64,000 bases of DNA, taken from contig NZ_CP100461.1 of assembly GCF_024228675.1 (NCBI RefSeq), forward strand, positions 496,001 through 560,000, read 5' to 3'. The notes below the pieces were generated by a model. That model was given only the letters and a program-made list of their open reading frames with translations. It did no database searches and was not told where the DNA came from. Of the stretch, positions 35,233-44,119 are shown piece by piece (positions within the stretch are counted from its first letter, which is position 1; each line of letters begins with the position of its first letter). Position numbers and translations under genes: made by a program. The DNA comes from Salinigranum marinum. GTDB taxonomy: Archaea; Halobacteriota; Halobacteria; Halobacteriales; Haloferacaceae.

Positions 35233-35376
35233 ATGACCTCCTTCGACCCTGATGAACATCCGAAAGACGTGTGTCCTGAGCGTGGAGCCGATGTTGAGAC
35301 GACCCGAGAGTCGAAGCACTCGACTGGAACGGCGACCCACGTAAACTACAGAGACGCTTGCACCGAGTGTGAGTGA
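35233..35376 (+). CDS. Degenerate small zinc-ribbon protein, 47 residues
   Basis: Reading from ATG 35233 gives MTSFDPDEHPKDVCPERGAD and ends ACTECE. The layout matches small haloarchaeal zinc ribbons (CPxCG near the N-terminus and CxxC at the end), but the second Cys of the first pair is Arg (CPER instead of CPEC), a one-base change. It is probably a decaying gene. Another short frame with a CHRC knuckle (35393-35533) follows and may be a second fragment. Confidence 0.4.
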   Translation: MTSFDPDEHPKDVCPERGADVETTRESKHSTGTATHVNYRDACTECE

Positions 35377-35546
35377 AGTAAGTGGTGGTGGGATGACCGA
35401 TGAGTACGATTGTCACAGATGTCGTGAACCATCTCTCGGGCAACACACGGCGCTCGCACGAATCCTAACTACTTCCCTGACTGACGGGACATCCAATCGT
35501 GCAATCCAACACAGCGCCTTCTCGCTCGTCTGATGGACATCTTTCT

Positions 35547-35578
35547 CTTAACCAACAGACGTCCCTGTCTTAACCAAC
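35547..35578. repeat. Short direct repeat CTTAACCAAC, spaced 22 bases
   Basis: CTTAACCAAC occurs at 35547-35556 and again at 35569-35578. The start-to-start spacing of 22 bases is about two helical turns, as for sites bound on one face of DNA. It lies about 210 bases before the membrane pseudogene, with no clear TATA box nearby. Confidence 0.35.
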
Positions 35579-35786
35579 GCGCCTCAGAAAGGACCATACG
35601 AACGTGAGGCAGACGAACGTCACGAAACGGTGTCGACGGACGAGCGCACGAAGGGAGGGCACAGTTGATCACGTGGAACCTCATCACCAGGCGACATAAT
35701 CGGGTCGACGCAGTCGTAACGCGCAACGAGAATCGGGCAGTACAACTATACCCGGAAACGATGTACCGCTCTGTGGTGATACCCAG

Positions 35787-36629
35787 ATGGGTGCGTCGAT
35801 TTCTCGGTGGCAACTGGTCTCGACGGTCACGATCGTCGTCCTGTCGATCGGTTCGACACTCCTCGGTCTCTTTCGACCTGGCCACTACCCTCCGGAGCTG
35901 CTCCCTCAGTTCTACGTCCAGGACCTCGTCGTACTCGTCGTCGGTGTTCCGGCGCTGATCCTCGGCCTCTGGTACACGACACGAGGGTCCCTGCGGGGCC
36001 GTGTCGCCTTCCTCGGCGCGCTGGCGTACATGAGCTACATGTGAGCGTCCACCGGGCTGCAGGTCCCGTTCAACCGGTTCTTCCTCGGGTATGTCTTCCT
36101 GTTCAGCCTCTCGCTGTTCACGTTCGTCGCAGAGACGGTCGAGGTTGACGCGAACACGGTCCGTCGGGTTCTTGCTCCGCGTCTCTCCGAACGGGTCTAT
36201 GCCACCTTCCTGCTGCTGATCGCGGTCGGACTCGCCTTCGTCTGGCTCGCGGAACTCGTTCCAGCGACTCTCAGCGGGGTCCCGCCACTGCTCGTCGAGG
36301 AGATCGGTCCACAGGCACTGGTGTCGCACTTCGTCGACTTGGGTGTCGTTGTGCCGGCGCTGATCGTTGCCAGTGGGTTGCTCTGGCGCCGGCGCCCATG
36401 GGGGTACGTCTTCGCCGGCGTTGCGCTGGTGTTCGGCGCATTACTCGCCCCGACGATCACCGGGATAACGATCGTGTTGTTGGTCGGTGGATCGGTGACC
36501 GTTCCTCCCGTTGCGCTCGTCTTCACGGTCCTTCCAGCGGCTGTCGCGACGGTGCTTGCCGTCACGTATTTGCTCGCGATACCTGGTTCGGACTCACCGG
36601 CGACCGACGAGCGGACCCAGCCCACGTGA
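35787..36629 (+). pseudogene. Haloarchaeal multi-pass membrane protein interrupted by TGA
   Basis: The frame from ATG 35787 encodes three spans, reaches YMSYM and meets TGA at 36042-36044. It then continues in the same frame for 194 codons to 36627 with about six more hydrophobic spans (PFNRFFLGYVFLFSLSLF and onward). The two parts together give a 280-codon protein of about eight to nine spans, matching a type of haloarchaeal membrane protein seen without a name. A single base change (for example TGG to TGA) would explain it. It is probably inactive. Confidence 0.7.
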
Positions 36630-36713
36630 GTTCCTCACCCGGATGCGACCTGTTTGTAACGACATGGTAGCACGTAGCGAAACTGTTTAATACCTAACAG
36701 TTGTGCATATGAT

Positions 36714-37595
36714 ATGCAAGAACCAGGGCGCATATCACTCGGTAGGATGTCGGTCTCTCTCGGGAACCCGTGGATATTTTTCGGCGTAACCTACGCCGTC
36801 ACGTGGAGTTTCTTGCTACTGGCGATCGTTTTCGGAGTGAGCTTTCAGAGTGCCGAGGGCGTGGTGTTGCAGTTGCTGGCACTTCTCGGTCCTGGGGCTG
36901 CCGGTATCGGATTCATCTATCTCGTCTACGATGAGCGAGGGCGCGCGGACTTCTGGAATCGAATCAAACAACCCCGCCGAATCGGCGTACGATGGTTCCT
37001 GGTCATCCTGCTAACCCCGGTCGGGGTGACGATCGTGGCTGCCGTGGGTGCGTCACTGCTGGGCAGTTCGGGAACTGCCTGGGGTGAGGCCGTTCGGGAG
37101 CTGAGTCGTAATCCACTGGCGATCCTGCCGACGCTGTTCTTCGCGACGCTCCCGCCGATCCTCGAAGAGTTCGGATGGCGTGGGTACGCGTTGGACCGGC
37201 TTCAGATGGACCGCTCGGCGCTCGGCGCCAGTGTACTGTTAGGCGTCGTCTGGGCAGTCTGGCACCTCCCGTTGTTCTTCGTCGAAGGATCGTTTCAACG
37301 CGAGTTCGTCGGATTCGCGACGAGCGGCTTCTGGCTGTTCATGATCGGCATCGTCGCGCTGTCGGTTATTTTCACGTGGGTGTACAACCATACCTCGCGG
37401 AGTATCCTTGGCATCATCCTCCTGCACGGATGGGTGAACTTCGTGTCCAATACCGTCGAGGTCGCGGACGAATACTACTACCCGGCCTGGGTCCTGACTG
37501 CAGTCCTCATTACGGTAATCTGGGGGGCGAAGAGCTTGAGAAAAACCGGCGACGTGCCCCGTCCACCCCTGCCAACCGGTACGTCCCGTGGCTGA
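36714..37595 (+). CDS. CPBP-family intramembrane metalloprotease, copy 1
   Basis: This 293-residue membrane protein belongs to the CPBP (CAAX protease and bacteriocin-processing) family. All active-site blocks are intact: E151-E152 with R156 in ILEEFGWRGYAL, H184 in VWHLP, and H238 with N242 in LLHGWVNF. About eight spans are present. TTTAATA near 36686 is a probable TATA box. Members cleave inside membranes or serve in self-protection; the substrate is unknown. Two more CPBP genes lie in the same island. Confidence 0.85.
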   Translation: MQEPGRISLGRMSVSLGNPWIFFGVTYAVTWSFLLLAIVFGVSFQSAEGVVLQLLALLGPGAAGIGFIYLVYDERGRADFWNRIKQPRRIGVRWFLVILLTPVGVTIVAAVGASLLGSSGTAWGEAVRELSRNPLAILPTLFFATLPPILEEFGWRGYALDRLQMDRSALGASVLLGVVWAVWHLPLFFVEGSFQREFVGFATSGFWLFMIGIVALSVIFTWVYNHTSRSILGIILLHGWVNFVSNTVEVADEYYYPAWVLTAVLITVIWGAKSLRKTGDVPRPPLPTGTSRG

Positions 37596-37863
37596 ACGAC
37601 GATGTGTTCGCCTCGGAACGGTTTCCCATCCGGGTTGATGTTCGGGAAGACGCAGTGAACCACGGTGTCCCTCATTGATCTGCACCTGTGTCAGCACGGC
37701 TGCTACCTACCGGAGCGGTTCTCTCTGGACTCGACTAAGTCCAGTACATCTCGTTGGTCGAGTGGAATGGTCGGCGGGACTGAGACCCCGTGTCCTCGAC
37801 ATTCCCGCCAGTGTGGAATCAGACTACTGTTATTAGTTTATTGTCAGCTTATGTCTATACGCT

Positions 37864-38664
37864 ATGCCGATACACATCGAAACCGTCCTGCGGAAAGGTA
37901 TCAACCGCACTGTCGCCCGGAACGGTCTGCTGCTCGCAGCCGTCCTCTACGTCGTCTCGACAATCAACGCGATCGTCGGACTCGGCGTTCAGCAGTGGGT
38001 AGCGAACCGTGGCGTCTTCCCGATGGGCGTCCCGTTCTCGAGAGGGATGGACGCTGAGATCTCACGGGAGATGGGCGCTGCGCTGTTCGCCATCCCTCCA
38101 GCCGTAGGCGCCATCGTCTCCCTCCTGGCGGGCCTGGCCACGATTATCCTCACCATCGGCGCGCTCCGGACCTTCGTGAGCGACGAGACCGAGCGCCTGC
38201 CGAGCGAGCACTTCACTCAGAACATGGTGTGGCCAGGGCTGAACTTCCTCGTCGGCACCATCGTCTTCGGGGTGGTCGTTGCGCTCGGCTTCGTCTTCCT
38301 CGTCATCCCGGGGATCTTCCTGCTCGTCGCGCTCGCGTTCTGGACGGTGTACGTCGCCGTCGAGGACGAGAACTTCGTCGCGGCCATGCAGGATAGCTGG
38401 GGACTGACTCACGGGCACCGGCTGCGGCTGTTCCTCCTCGGGGTCGCCGTCGCGGTCGTCGCCATCGTCGTGAGTGCCGTCTTCGGCGTTGCAGGGATCG
38501 TCGGCGGCGTCGTCGCCGTCATCATTACCCAGATCGGGAGTGCACTGACGACGGTCTTCACGCTCGCGACGCTCGCCGCGGCGTACGAGCAGCTCGTCGC
38601 GCTCCCCTCCGAGGAGACGCCGGTCACGGCAGAGAGCGACAGCGAGACATCTACCCCCGCATAG
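37864..38664 (+). CDS. DUF7847-like multi-pass membrane protein
   Basis: This 266-residue protein has about six hydrophobic spans and resembles the membrane domain associated with glycerophosphodiester phosphodiesterases and haloarchaeal DUF7847 proteins. Visible features are IPGIFLLVALAFWTVYVAVEDENFVAAM followed by SWGLTHGHRLRLFLLG, a pattern of that group. It has no catalytic motif. The preceding 268 bases have TATTAGTTTATTG near 37832 as a possible promoter. Confidence 0.7.
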   Translation: MPIHIETVLRKGINRTVARNGLLLAAVLYVVSTINAIVGLGVQQWVANRGVFPMGVPFSRGMDAEISREMGAALFAIPPAVGAIVSLLAGLATIILTIGALRTFVSDETERLPSEHFTQNMVWPGLNFLVGTIVFGVVVALGFVFLVIPGIFLLVALAFWTVYVAVEDENFVAAMQDSWGLTHGHRLRLFLLGVAVAVVAIVVSAVFGVAGIVGGVVAVIITQIGSALTTVFTLATLAAAYEQLVALPSEETPVTAESDSETSTPA

Positions 38665-38957
38665 ATGGCGACGCGGCTCTTTGCTACTCGGGATTCCACC
38701 GGTGGGACTCCGTGGTCCGGCAATGGTCAGCGTTGGGTTCCGCATCTCGGGGACTGCGTGCAGGAGCGGCGGACCTCCGGCCCCACTCCGATCCGAAGCG
38801 GAGTTCACCTGGGCCGAAGCGATCGTTCACGAAAGGAGTTTGTTATTCAGCACCGTCGGTCCCGACCGACCGACCGAGTCCGTGCCAGACGTTCTGCTGA
38901 CGACGGAGCAGACATTATTCTGACGGGACCCGAGGGACCGGACAGGAGGATACCGGA

Positions 38958-39659
38958 GTGAGTGAAACGACGGGACCGGGCAGCGCGACGGAACCGACCA
39001 CCTGGCGGAGTGGTGTCTGGACCGCTATTCTGATTACGGGTGCTCTCTTGATGATTTATCACCGCTTCGTCCGTCCGTGGCATCTCGAGTGGGGTGCCAC
39101 CGACGAAGAGATCGCGCGCCGACTACCAGGGGACGACATTGTTCCGACCGCGAGCAGCGAGACGACCCGTGCAGTCACGATCGAAGCTCCCTGCGACGAG
39201 GTGTGGCCGTGGCTCGTCCAACTCGGGCAGGGCCGCGGCGGGTTCTACAGCTACAGTTGGCTGGAGAACCTGGCCGGGGCGGACATCCACAACGTCGATC
39301 GGATCGTCCCGGAACTACAACACCTGGAGGTGGGTGACTCGATCCGGATGGCCACGGAGGACTACTGGCTCCAGAGTCCGCTCACGACGATGACCGTCGA
39401 ACGCATCGATCCGGGCCGAACGCTCGTCTTCCAGGGATACGACGGTGGAACGTGGACGTTCCACCTCGATCCGATCGGCGCGGAGACGACCCGGTTCATC
39501 GTGCGCGGACGAACACCGGCGAACCAGTCGGTCGTCGACCGTGTCGTTCGGTATCTGATGTACGAGCTTCCGCATTTCATCATGGAACGCGGCATGATGC
39601 GCGGGATTAAAACGCGGGCTGAACGCCCCGGTCACGTCGGGGACTCCGTTTCAGAGTGA
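38958..39659 (+). CDS. Membrane-anchored SRPBCC-fold protein, copy 1
   Basis: This 233-residue protein (GTG start) has one N-terminal span ([15 protein letters not shown]) and then an SRPBCC/START-like ligand-binding fold. The signature region is [25 protein letters not shown] and IHNVDRI. The fold binds hydrophobic ligands in a cavity. A second copy at 45127 has the same layout. It is convergent with, and overlaps by 28 bases, the next gene. Confidence 0.75.
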   Translation: MSETTGPGSATEPTTWRSGVWTAILITGALLMIYHRFVRPWHLEWGATDEEIARRLPGDDIVPTASSETTRAVTIEAPCDEVWPWLVQLGQGRGGFYSYSWLENLAGADIHNVDRIVPELQHLEVGDSIRMATEDYWLQSPLTTMTVERIDPGRTLVFQGYDGGTWTFHLDPIGAETTRFIVRGRTPANQSVVDRVVRYLMYELPHFIMERGMMRGIKTRAERPGHVGDSVSE

Positions 39660-40342
39660 GGGTTTCCTCGCTCTTCGAGGGTGTAACGCTGCCGTCGGAA
39701 GTGCACGGCGACGAGGAACGTCGAGACGGGGACGGCGACGACCCACAGACCCGCCAGTGGGAGAAATCCCGGGTCGACGAAGTACGTGAGAAAGACGGGG
39801 ATCGTGACGATGCCGTTGGCGACGAAGAACCGGCGGATCCACCGTCGCAGTCCACCACCAGCAAACACCGGAGCGACCGCCAGCGTCGCCAGCCCCAGAA
39901 ACAGGTACCTCAAGCCGTCGACGGCTTGGAGGAATATCCCGAAGGTGTCTGCGAGGAGCATCCTCTCGATCTCGCTCAACGTTCCGCGCTGGGCTTTCGG
40001 GAGGTACACGAACAGCTGCACGATGTACATGAGCGACACCTGTGACGCGTAGAGGACGGCGAAGGTCACCCCCGTGAAACTCCAGACTCGCTGGTCCCCG
40101 GACACCGTGTGGTGGATGCTACTCATCATGACCACGATGGTAACGGCGAGGATCAGCGACGATGCATCGACCAACCGAATGCCGAGCAGCCGCGGGATCG
40201 CGTCCAACAGCTCCAACAACGCCGCGACCGAACAGACGGTGGCGCTCACTGCTGCGAGTAGGGCTGACCAGAAGCCGAGCCGGTTGATCGGGTCTCGACT
40301 CCACGTGTGAAGCAGTCGGTCAAACGAACGCGGAGTTATCAT
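39632..40342 (-). CDS. Multi-pass membrane protein, unknown
   Basis: This 236-residue protein has about six spans and no recognised motif. I place the start at 40342 (MITPRSFDRLLHTW); the frame extends upstream through an unlikely AAIIIIIM stretch translated from promoter-like AT-rich DNA. Its 3' end overlaps the SRPBCC gene convergently. Confidence 0.6.
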   Translation of the reverse strand: MITPRSFDRLLHTWSRDPINRLGFWSALLAAVSATVCSVAALLELLDAIPRLLGIRLVDASSLILAVTIVVMMSSIHHTVSGDQRVWSFTGVTFAVLYASQVSLMYIVQLFVYLPKAQRGTLSEIERMLLADTFGIFLQAVDGLRYLFLGLATLAVAPVFAGGGLRRWIRRFFVANGIVTIPVFLTYFVDPGFLPLAGLWVVAVPVSTFLVAVHFRRQRYTLEERGNPHSETESPT

Positions 40343-40468
40343 TATAATGATTATTATTGCTGCACATAGCCCAATAAGCGTATCCCGAGACCTCTCGGAC
40401 GGTCGTGTGCTGCACAGGAACGCTGCGCTCACCGGCTGAACCGGTCGACGGCTCACTGTCTCCGACGG

Positions 40469-41260
40469 TCAGTTGTCAGGTTCGAAGTCGGGTGACGCCT
40501 CCGTGCACTGATCGACGACGAACTCGCGAACGACCCTGGTATACGCGTCCGGCCGTTCGAGGTTCACCGTGTGCCCAGCGTCACGGATCGCGACCACAGA
40601 GACGTCCGACGATTCGACGCTCCGTTCGACCGCTGCTGGTCTGTTGATGCGGTCGTTCTCGCCGTTCAGCAGGATTACCGGACCCGGATAGGCCGCGAGA
40701 CGCTTCTGAAAATCCCTATCGACGAGTGCCAGCCCAGCCTGGCCCCACGCGTCGAACGAGAGACCCGCGTTCAGAATCGAGTCGACAGTGCCGTCGGGGA
40801 GCGGGAGTGACCGCAGACGGGACCGAGTCGTCCGCTCGAACCAACTCGTGATGGGTGGGATGTGAGCACCGAGTCGAAACAACAGGCTACTGATCCTCGT
40901 TCGAAGTCCCAGCCACCCCCGGTAGCCGGCACTGCTCCCCGAGAGCACGAGTCCGGAGATGAGGTCCGAATTTCGAGCCGCGACTTCGATCGCCACGTAG
41001 CCACCCAGGGACTGCCCGACAAGTACGAGACAGTCCGCGTTCGCACGCTGCACGATCCTTTCGACCGTATCGATGGCCTCCTAGAAGTGAAACGGTTCAT
41101 CGATTCTCGTTCCGTGCCCAGGGAGGTCGAGAGCGACGGTCTGGTAGGTATCCGAGAGCGACTCGACCTGTGGGAGCCACATCTTCCGCGAAATCCCCGC
41201 GCCATGTATGAAGAGGATAACGGGCGTATCAGTCGGTCCACGGCTATCGACTGCTGTCAT
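40469..41260 (-). pseudogene. Alpha/beta hydrolase interrupted by an in-frame TAG
   Basis: From ATG 41260 the protein begins MTAVDSRG and shows the oxyanion-hole HGAG and LDLPGHGTR, then meets TAG at 41081-41083. The same frame continues EAIDTVERIVQRANADCLVL to the nucleophile elbow GQSLGG, an acid in NGENDR and the catalytic His in DAGHTV, ending at 40469. Everything except the one amber codon looks intact. It could be inactive, a sequencing error, or rarely readthrough. A TTG start at 41329 overlapping the HXXEE gene is an alternative. Confidence 0.75.
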
Positions 41261-41321
41261 CGGTCGCAGTTCGTTAGACGGGGACCAAACATGTTCCCCA
41301 GTCGAACTCACGCGGACCAGG

Positions 41322-41858
41322 TTACACAATCCATCGATCGATCCGTTTTGAAAGCCTGTTTGCCCCGACCACGAACGGAACGAACAGGACGAGTCCGAGG
41401 ATACCCGTCATCCTAACAGTCCCGATATCGACGAGGCCCGCGGAGAGGAGTCGCCAGTAGAGTAAAATGGACACTGGAATCACGACCGAGATGGCAGTGG
41501 CGAGCCCCGGCGTATAACCACGGAACACGATCGACTGTCCCACGTGGACGAACGAGTGGAGAAAGTAGCCACCGAGTATCGTGGTGTATATCAAGATACC
41601 GGGCCCGTTCGGGTCGAACGTGCCAGCGGCGGTCGCCCCGACGACGACACAGCCGACGAACCCGACGGCAACGGTAAACCGACGTCGTGTTGAGGTGAGC
41701 ACCCCGACGAGCCGACGCTGCAGTGGCGTCAGGTCGTCACTCTTCCGTAGGCCCCATCGACGAGACCACCTGTCGATCGTGGCAATCTCTTCGAGATCGT
41801 GGACCAGCCAGCTCACGGGGAGCAGCCACAGCACCAGTACAGTCTCCGAGATCGTCAT
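41322..41858 (-). CDS. HXXEE domain membrane protein
   Basis: This protein starts MTISETVLVLWLLPVSWLVHDLEE and has the family motif H20-x-x-E23-E24 inside the first span, plus a second His/Gln motif (HSFVHVGQSIVFRGYTPG). About six spans. HXXEE proteins are predicted membrane enzymes of unknown activity. It sits between a CPBP protease and the interrupted hydrolase, all on the minus strand with short gaps. Confidence 0.8.
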   Translation of the reverse strand: MTISETVLVLWLLPVSWLVHDLEEIATIDRWSRRWGLRKSDDLTPLQRRLVGVLTSTRRRFTVAVGFVGCVVVGATAAGTFDPNGPGILIYTTILGGYFLHSFVHVGQSIVFRGYTPGLATAISVVIPVSILLYWRLLSAGLVDIGTVRMTGILGLVLFVPFVVGANRLSKRIDRWIV

Positions 41859-41900
41859 CAGTTGGTTGTTGGGTATTCGCCTCTCACTACATAGACTCAC

Positions 41901-42764
41901 TCAGCCGAATACCTCTGTCGTCTTGCTCCGTCGCCACAGGGCGACACCGACAGTCACGAGCACCAGCAAGAAGAACGTGTACCAGCGAACGACCTGAGAT
42001 GGTGCGAGCACTTCGCCGGGGAGGTTGATCATCAGATGGAATAGGACGGCGGCGAGGACGCTCCGGGAGGTGTTGTCGTAGATCCACGCGTATAGCGTCT
42101 CGAGGACGACGAACGTCGCGAAGAAGCGCCAGACGACCGGCTGGTATGAGGCCTGACTGTAGTATCCCTCCATCAGGAAGAACGGGATGTGCCAGCTCGC
42201 CCAGACGGCGCCGCTGATGAGGCCAGCGGCGACCGGACTCCAGATGCTCATTAGTCGGTCTAAAAAGTAACCGGTGGAGCCCGTCTCCTCGACGACTCCC
42301 GCACCAACTGTGAAGCCGAAGAACGCGAACAGACTGAGGGGATTCGTGAGCCGCTGGAACGTCGAGACCGGATCGAACGGTTGTGTCGTGGCCCCTATCA
42401 GTACGGCAAGCCCACCAGCGACGACCGTGAGGCCGGGATACAGTAGGAAGATGACGACGTACCAGCGCGGTCTGATGCGACGAGGATTACGGATCCGGTC
42501 CCACAGTTCGCGGAGGCCGGCCATCCCATCGGACCGACGTATCATCGTGATTCCCCCGAGCAACGGGCTCAACGACCCGAGATAGAAGAAGAGGACGTTC
42601 GGGAACGTCCAGACGCTCTCGCCCGAGAGGATGACGAGCCCCCAGAAGAGCCACGCCCAACCCAGATAGATGACGACGTAGCCCCCCAGGTTGAGACTCT
42701 TGCGAAGGCGGGCGACGAGCCCGTCGCCAGTCGTCATCCCCGCACCACCTTCCGTGAGACTCAT
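41901..42764 (-). CDS. CPBP-family intramembrane protease-like protein, copy 2, atypical motif
   Basis: This 287-residue protein has the CPBP layout: a cytoplasmic basic loop (WDRIRNPRRIRPRWYV), then VVEETGSTGYFLDRL, WHIP and LFHLMINL. The usual EExxxR has lost its Arg (EETGSTG), so proteolytic activity is doubtful. The ATG overlaps the stop of the DUF5518 gene upstream by four bases, and the HXXEE gene follows within about 40 bases, so the genes form an operon. Confidence 0.78.
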   Translation of the reverse strand: MSLTEGGAGMTTGDGLVARLRKSLNLGGYVVIYLGWAWLFWGLVILSGESVWTFPNVLFFYLGSLSPLLGGITMIRRSDGMAGLRELWDRIRNPRRIRPRWYVVIFLLYPGLTVVAGGLAVLIGATTQPFDPVSTFQRLTNPLSLFAFFGFTVGAGVVEETGSTGYFLDRLMSIWSPVAAGLISGAVWASWHIPFFLMEGYYSQASYQPVVWRFFATFVVLETLYAWIYDNTSRSVLAAVLFHLMINLPGEVLAPSQVVRWYTFFLLVLVTVGVALWRRSKTTEVFG

Positions 42765-43159
42765 CCGCCTTTCGGGGACGCGGCTCCACTGCGCCCCGAC
42801 TGGGTCTCCCGGGCCAGATATGCGCCCAGATACCCACCGACGGCGCTCAGCCCGATGATCCAGGCGAACAGCAGCGGAAACATGACGAAGAGGATAATCG
42901 CCAGCTCCACGCCACCAGGAAGTCCGAACACCGAGGCGCGTCCGAGGTACAGCACGAACCCGGAGACCAGTATCAGGACGATGGGGAGAGTCGCGAGTCC
43001 ACCTGAGATGGCGCCGACCCTCGCACCGCGTTTCGGGGGCTCCCGCTGGAGGTATCCGGCTGTTCCGCCACCGAACAGTGGCGAAAAGCCCGTGAACGAG
43101 AGGCCGATCGTTACGACTGCCCCGATTGCCGCGTTGCGCAGTTCAGTTTGATCTACCAT
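42761..43159 (-). CDS. DUF5518-like small membrane protein
   Basis: This 132-residue protein has about four spans and the GFSPLFGGGTAGYLQREPPKRGARVGAISG segment typical of haloarchaeal DUF5518 proteins, whose function is unknown. It is the first gene of the DUF5518-CPBP-HXXEE set, coupled by an ATGA overlap. Confidence 0.8.
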   Translation of the reverse strand: MVDQTELRNAAIGAVVTIGLSFTGFSPLFGGGTAGYLQREPPKRGARVGAISGGLATLPIVLILVSGFVLYLGRASVFGLPGGVELAIILFVMFPLLFAWIIGLSAVGGYLGAYLARETQSGRSGAASPKGG

Positions 43160-43242
43160 AGAGAATGGTTCGAATGCTGTCTGGTTAGCTACCAGGGGCC
43201 GTTCTCACGGAGTGGGGGACTTCCTGTGAAGTGATATACTGG

Positions 43243-44055
43243 TCATTCCCGTCTGTCCGGCGGCTCGCGGTAGTTCCCCTGTCCCGTCTCGAATTCGCCC
43301 TCAGTCACCACCCACCCGTCATGCGAGCCGACCACCTCGACGGATTGACGATCGGTGTACTCGTTGAAATTCCAGCCGAACACCCACCAGCTGTTCGTCC
43401 CCCGGAGTTCGACCGAAACGTACACCGCTGTGTTGGGGTCGGAATCGTACGAGACGAAGGCACGGCCGTCGTACACGTAACATGTCTCCTCTTCTCCCCG
43501 AGCCCTGAAACAGGCTGTCTCGGTGCGGTTCTCGTGGGGGCGCAGGAGTGGTTCGCTCGTGGCCGGTGATCGGGTTTCGATGGTGACCTCGCTCTCGACC
43601 CTGGCGTCGACCTCGACGTCGTCGTGCTCGACGCGGAGGTGACTCTCGTTCGTTGGGTCGTACTCGTCGGGTGAAACGGTCTCCCAGCGAACGAGGCGGT
43701 CGTCTCTCACGACACTGTGGTGGTACGTCGGCTCCGTCGGAATCTCGTTCGCTTGAACGCGGAGCATCGGTCCAAAATCGGTAGCGACGACGTCGTACGT
43801 CCACCCGTCTGGCGTGAACGGGTGTCGCACGTTGCCAGTGTCGAGTACTGAGTTGCCACCCTGGTCCGGGAGCGGCACGAGGACAGTAACGTTCGTGATC
43901 GTCGCGGAGGGTGAGATTCGGACCTCGTATGTGTATTCGCTCCCGTAGCTGTCGCGATAGAGGGACTGAGAGTAGAGGAACAGCCCACCGACGACTGCGG
44001 CGACGACCACCAGAAACGCGACGAGGACGATGAAGAGTAAACGGCGCACGTTCAT
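43243..44055 (-). CDS. Membrane-anchored extracellular protein, unknown
   Basis: This protein begins MNVRRLLFIVLVAFLVVVAAVVGGLFLYSQ (start chosen at 44055; the frame opens 12 codons earlier). The rest, about 240 residues, is outside and beta-rich, with four Cys-poor blocks and a C-x-x-C-like pair (CFRARGEEETCYVYDG). The layout YEVRISPSATITNVTVLVPLP is like other haloarchaeal surface proteins that I cannot name. Confidence 0.65.
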   Translation of the reverse strand: MNVRRLLFIVLVAFLVVVAAVVGGLFLYSQSLYRDSYGSEYTYEVRISPSATITNVTVLVPLPDQGGNSVLDTGNVRHPFTPDGWTYDVVATDFGPMLRVQANEIPTEPTYHHSVVRDDRLVRWETVSPDEYDPTNESHLRVEHDDVEVDARVESEVTIETRSPATSEPLLRPHENRTETACFRARGEEETCYVYDGRAFVSYDSDPNTAVYVSVELRGTNSWWVFGWNFNEYTDRQSVEVVGSHDGWVVTEGEFETGQGNYREPPDRRE

Positions 44056-44119
44056 CGATTCACCCCGCTCACCCGAGACCGAACGAACCATGTTGGTGAG
44101 GAGGATTCGGAGAACATTG

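Noticed and set aside
35469-36329. 286-codon minus-strand frame
   Set aside because: Antisense to the interrupted membrane protein; composition is Arg/Glu/Asp/Gln-rich with no motif.
41081-41083. Pyrrolysine at the TAG codon
   Set aside because: No pyl genes in the window, the family does not carry Pyl, and another gene of the island has a TGA; decay explains both.
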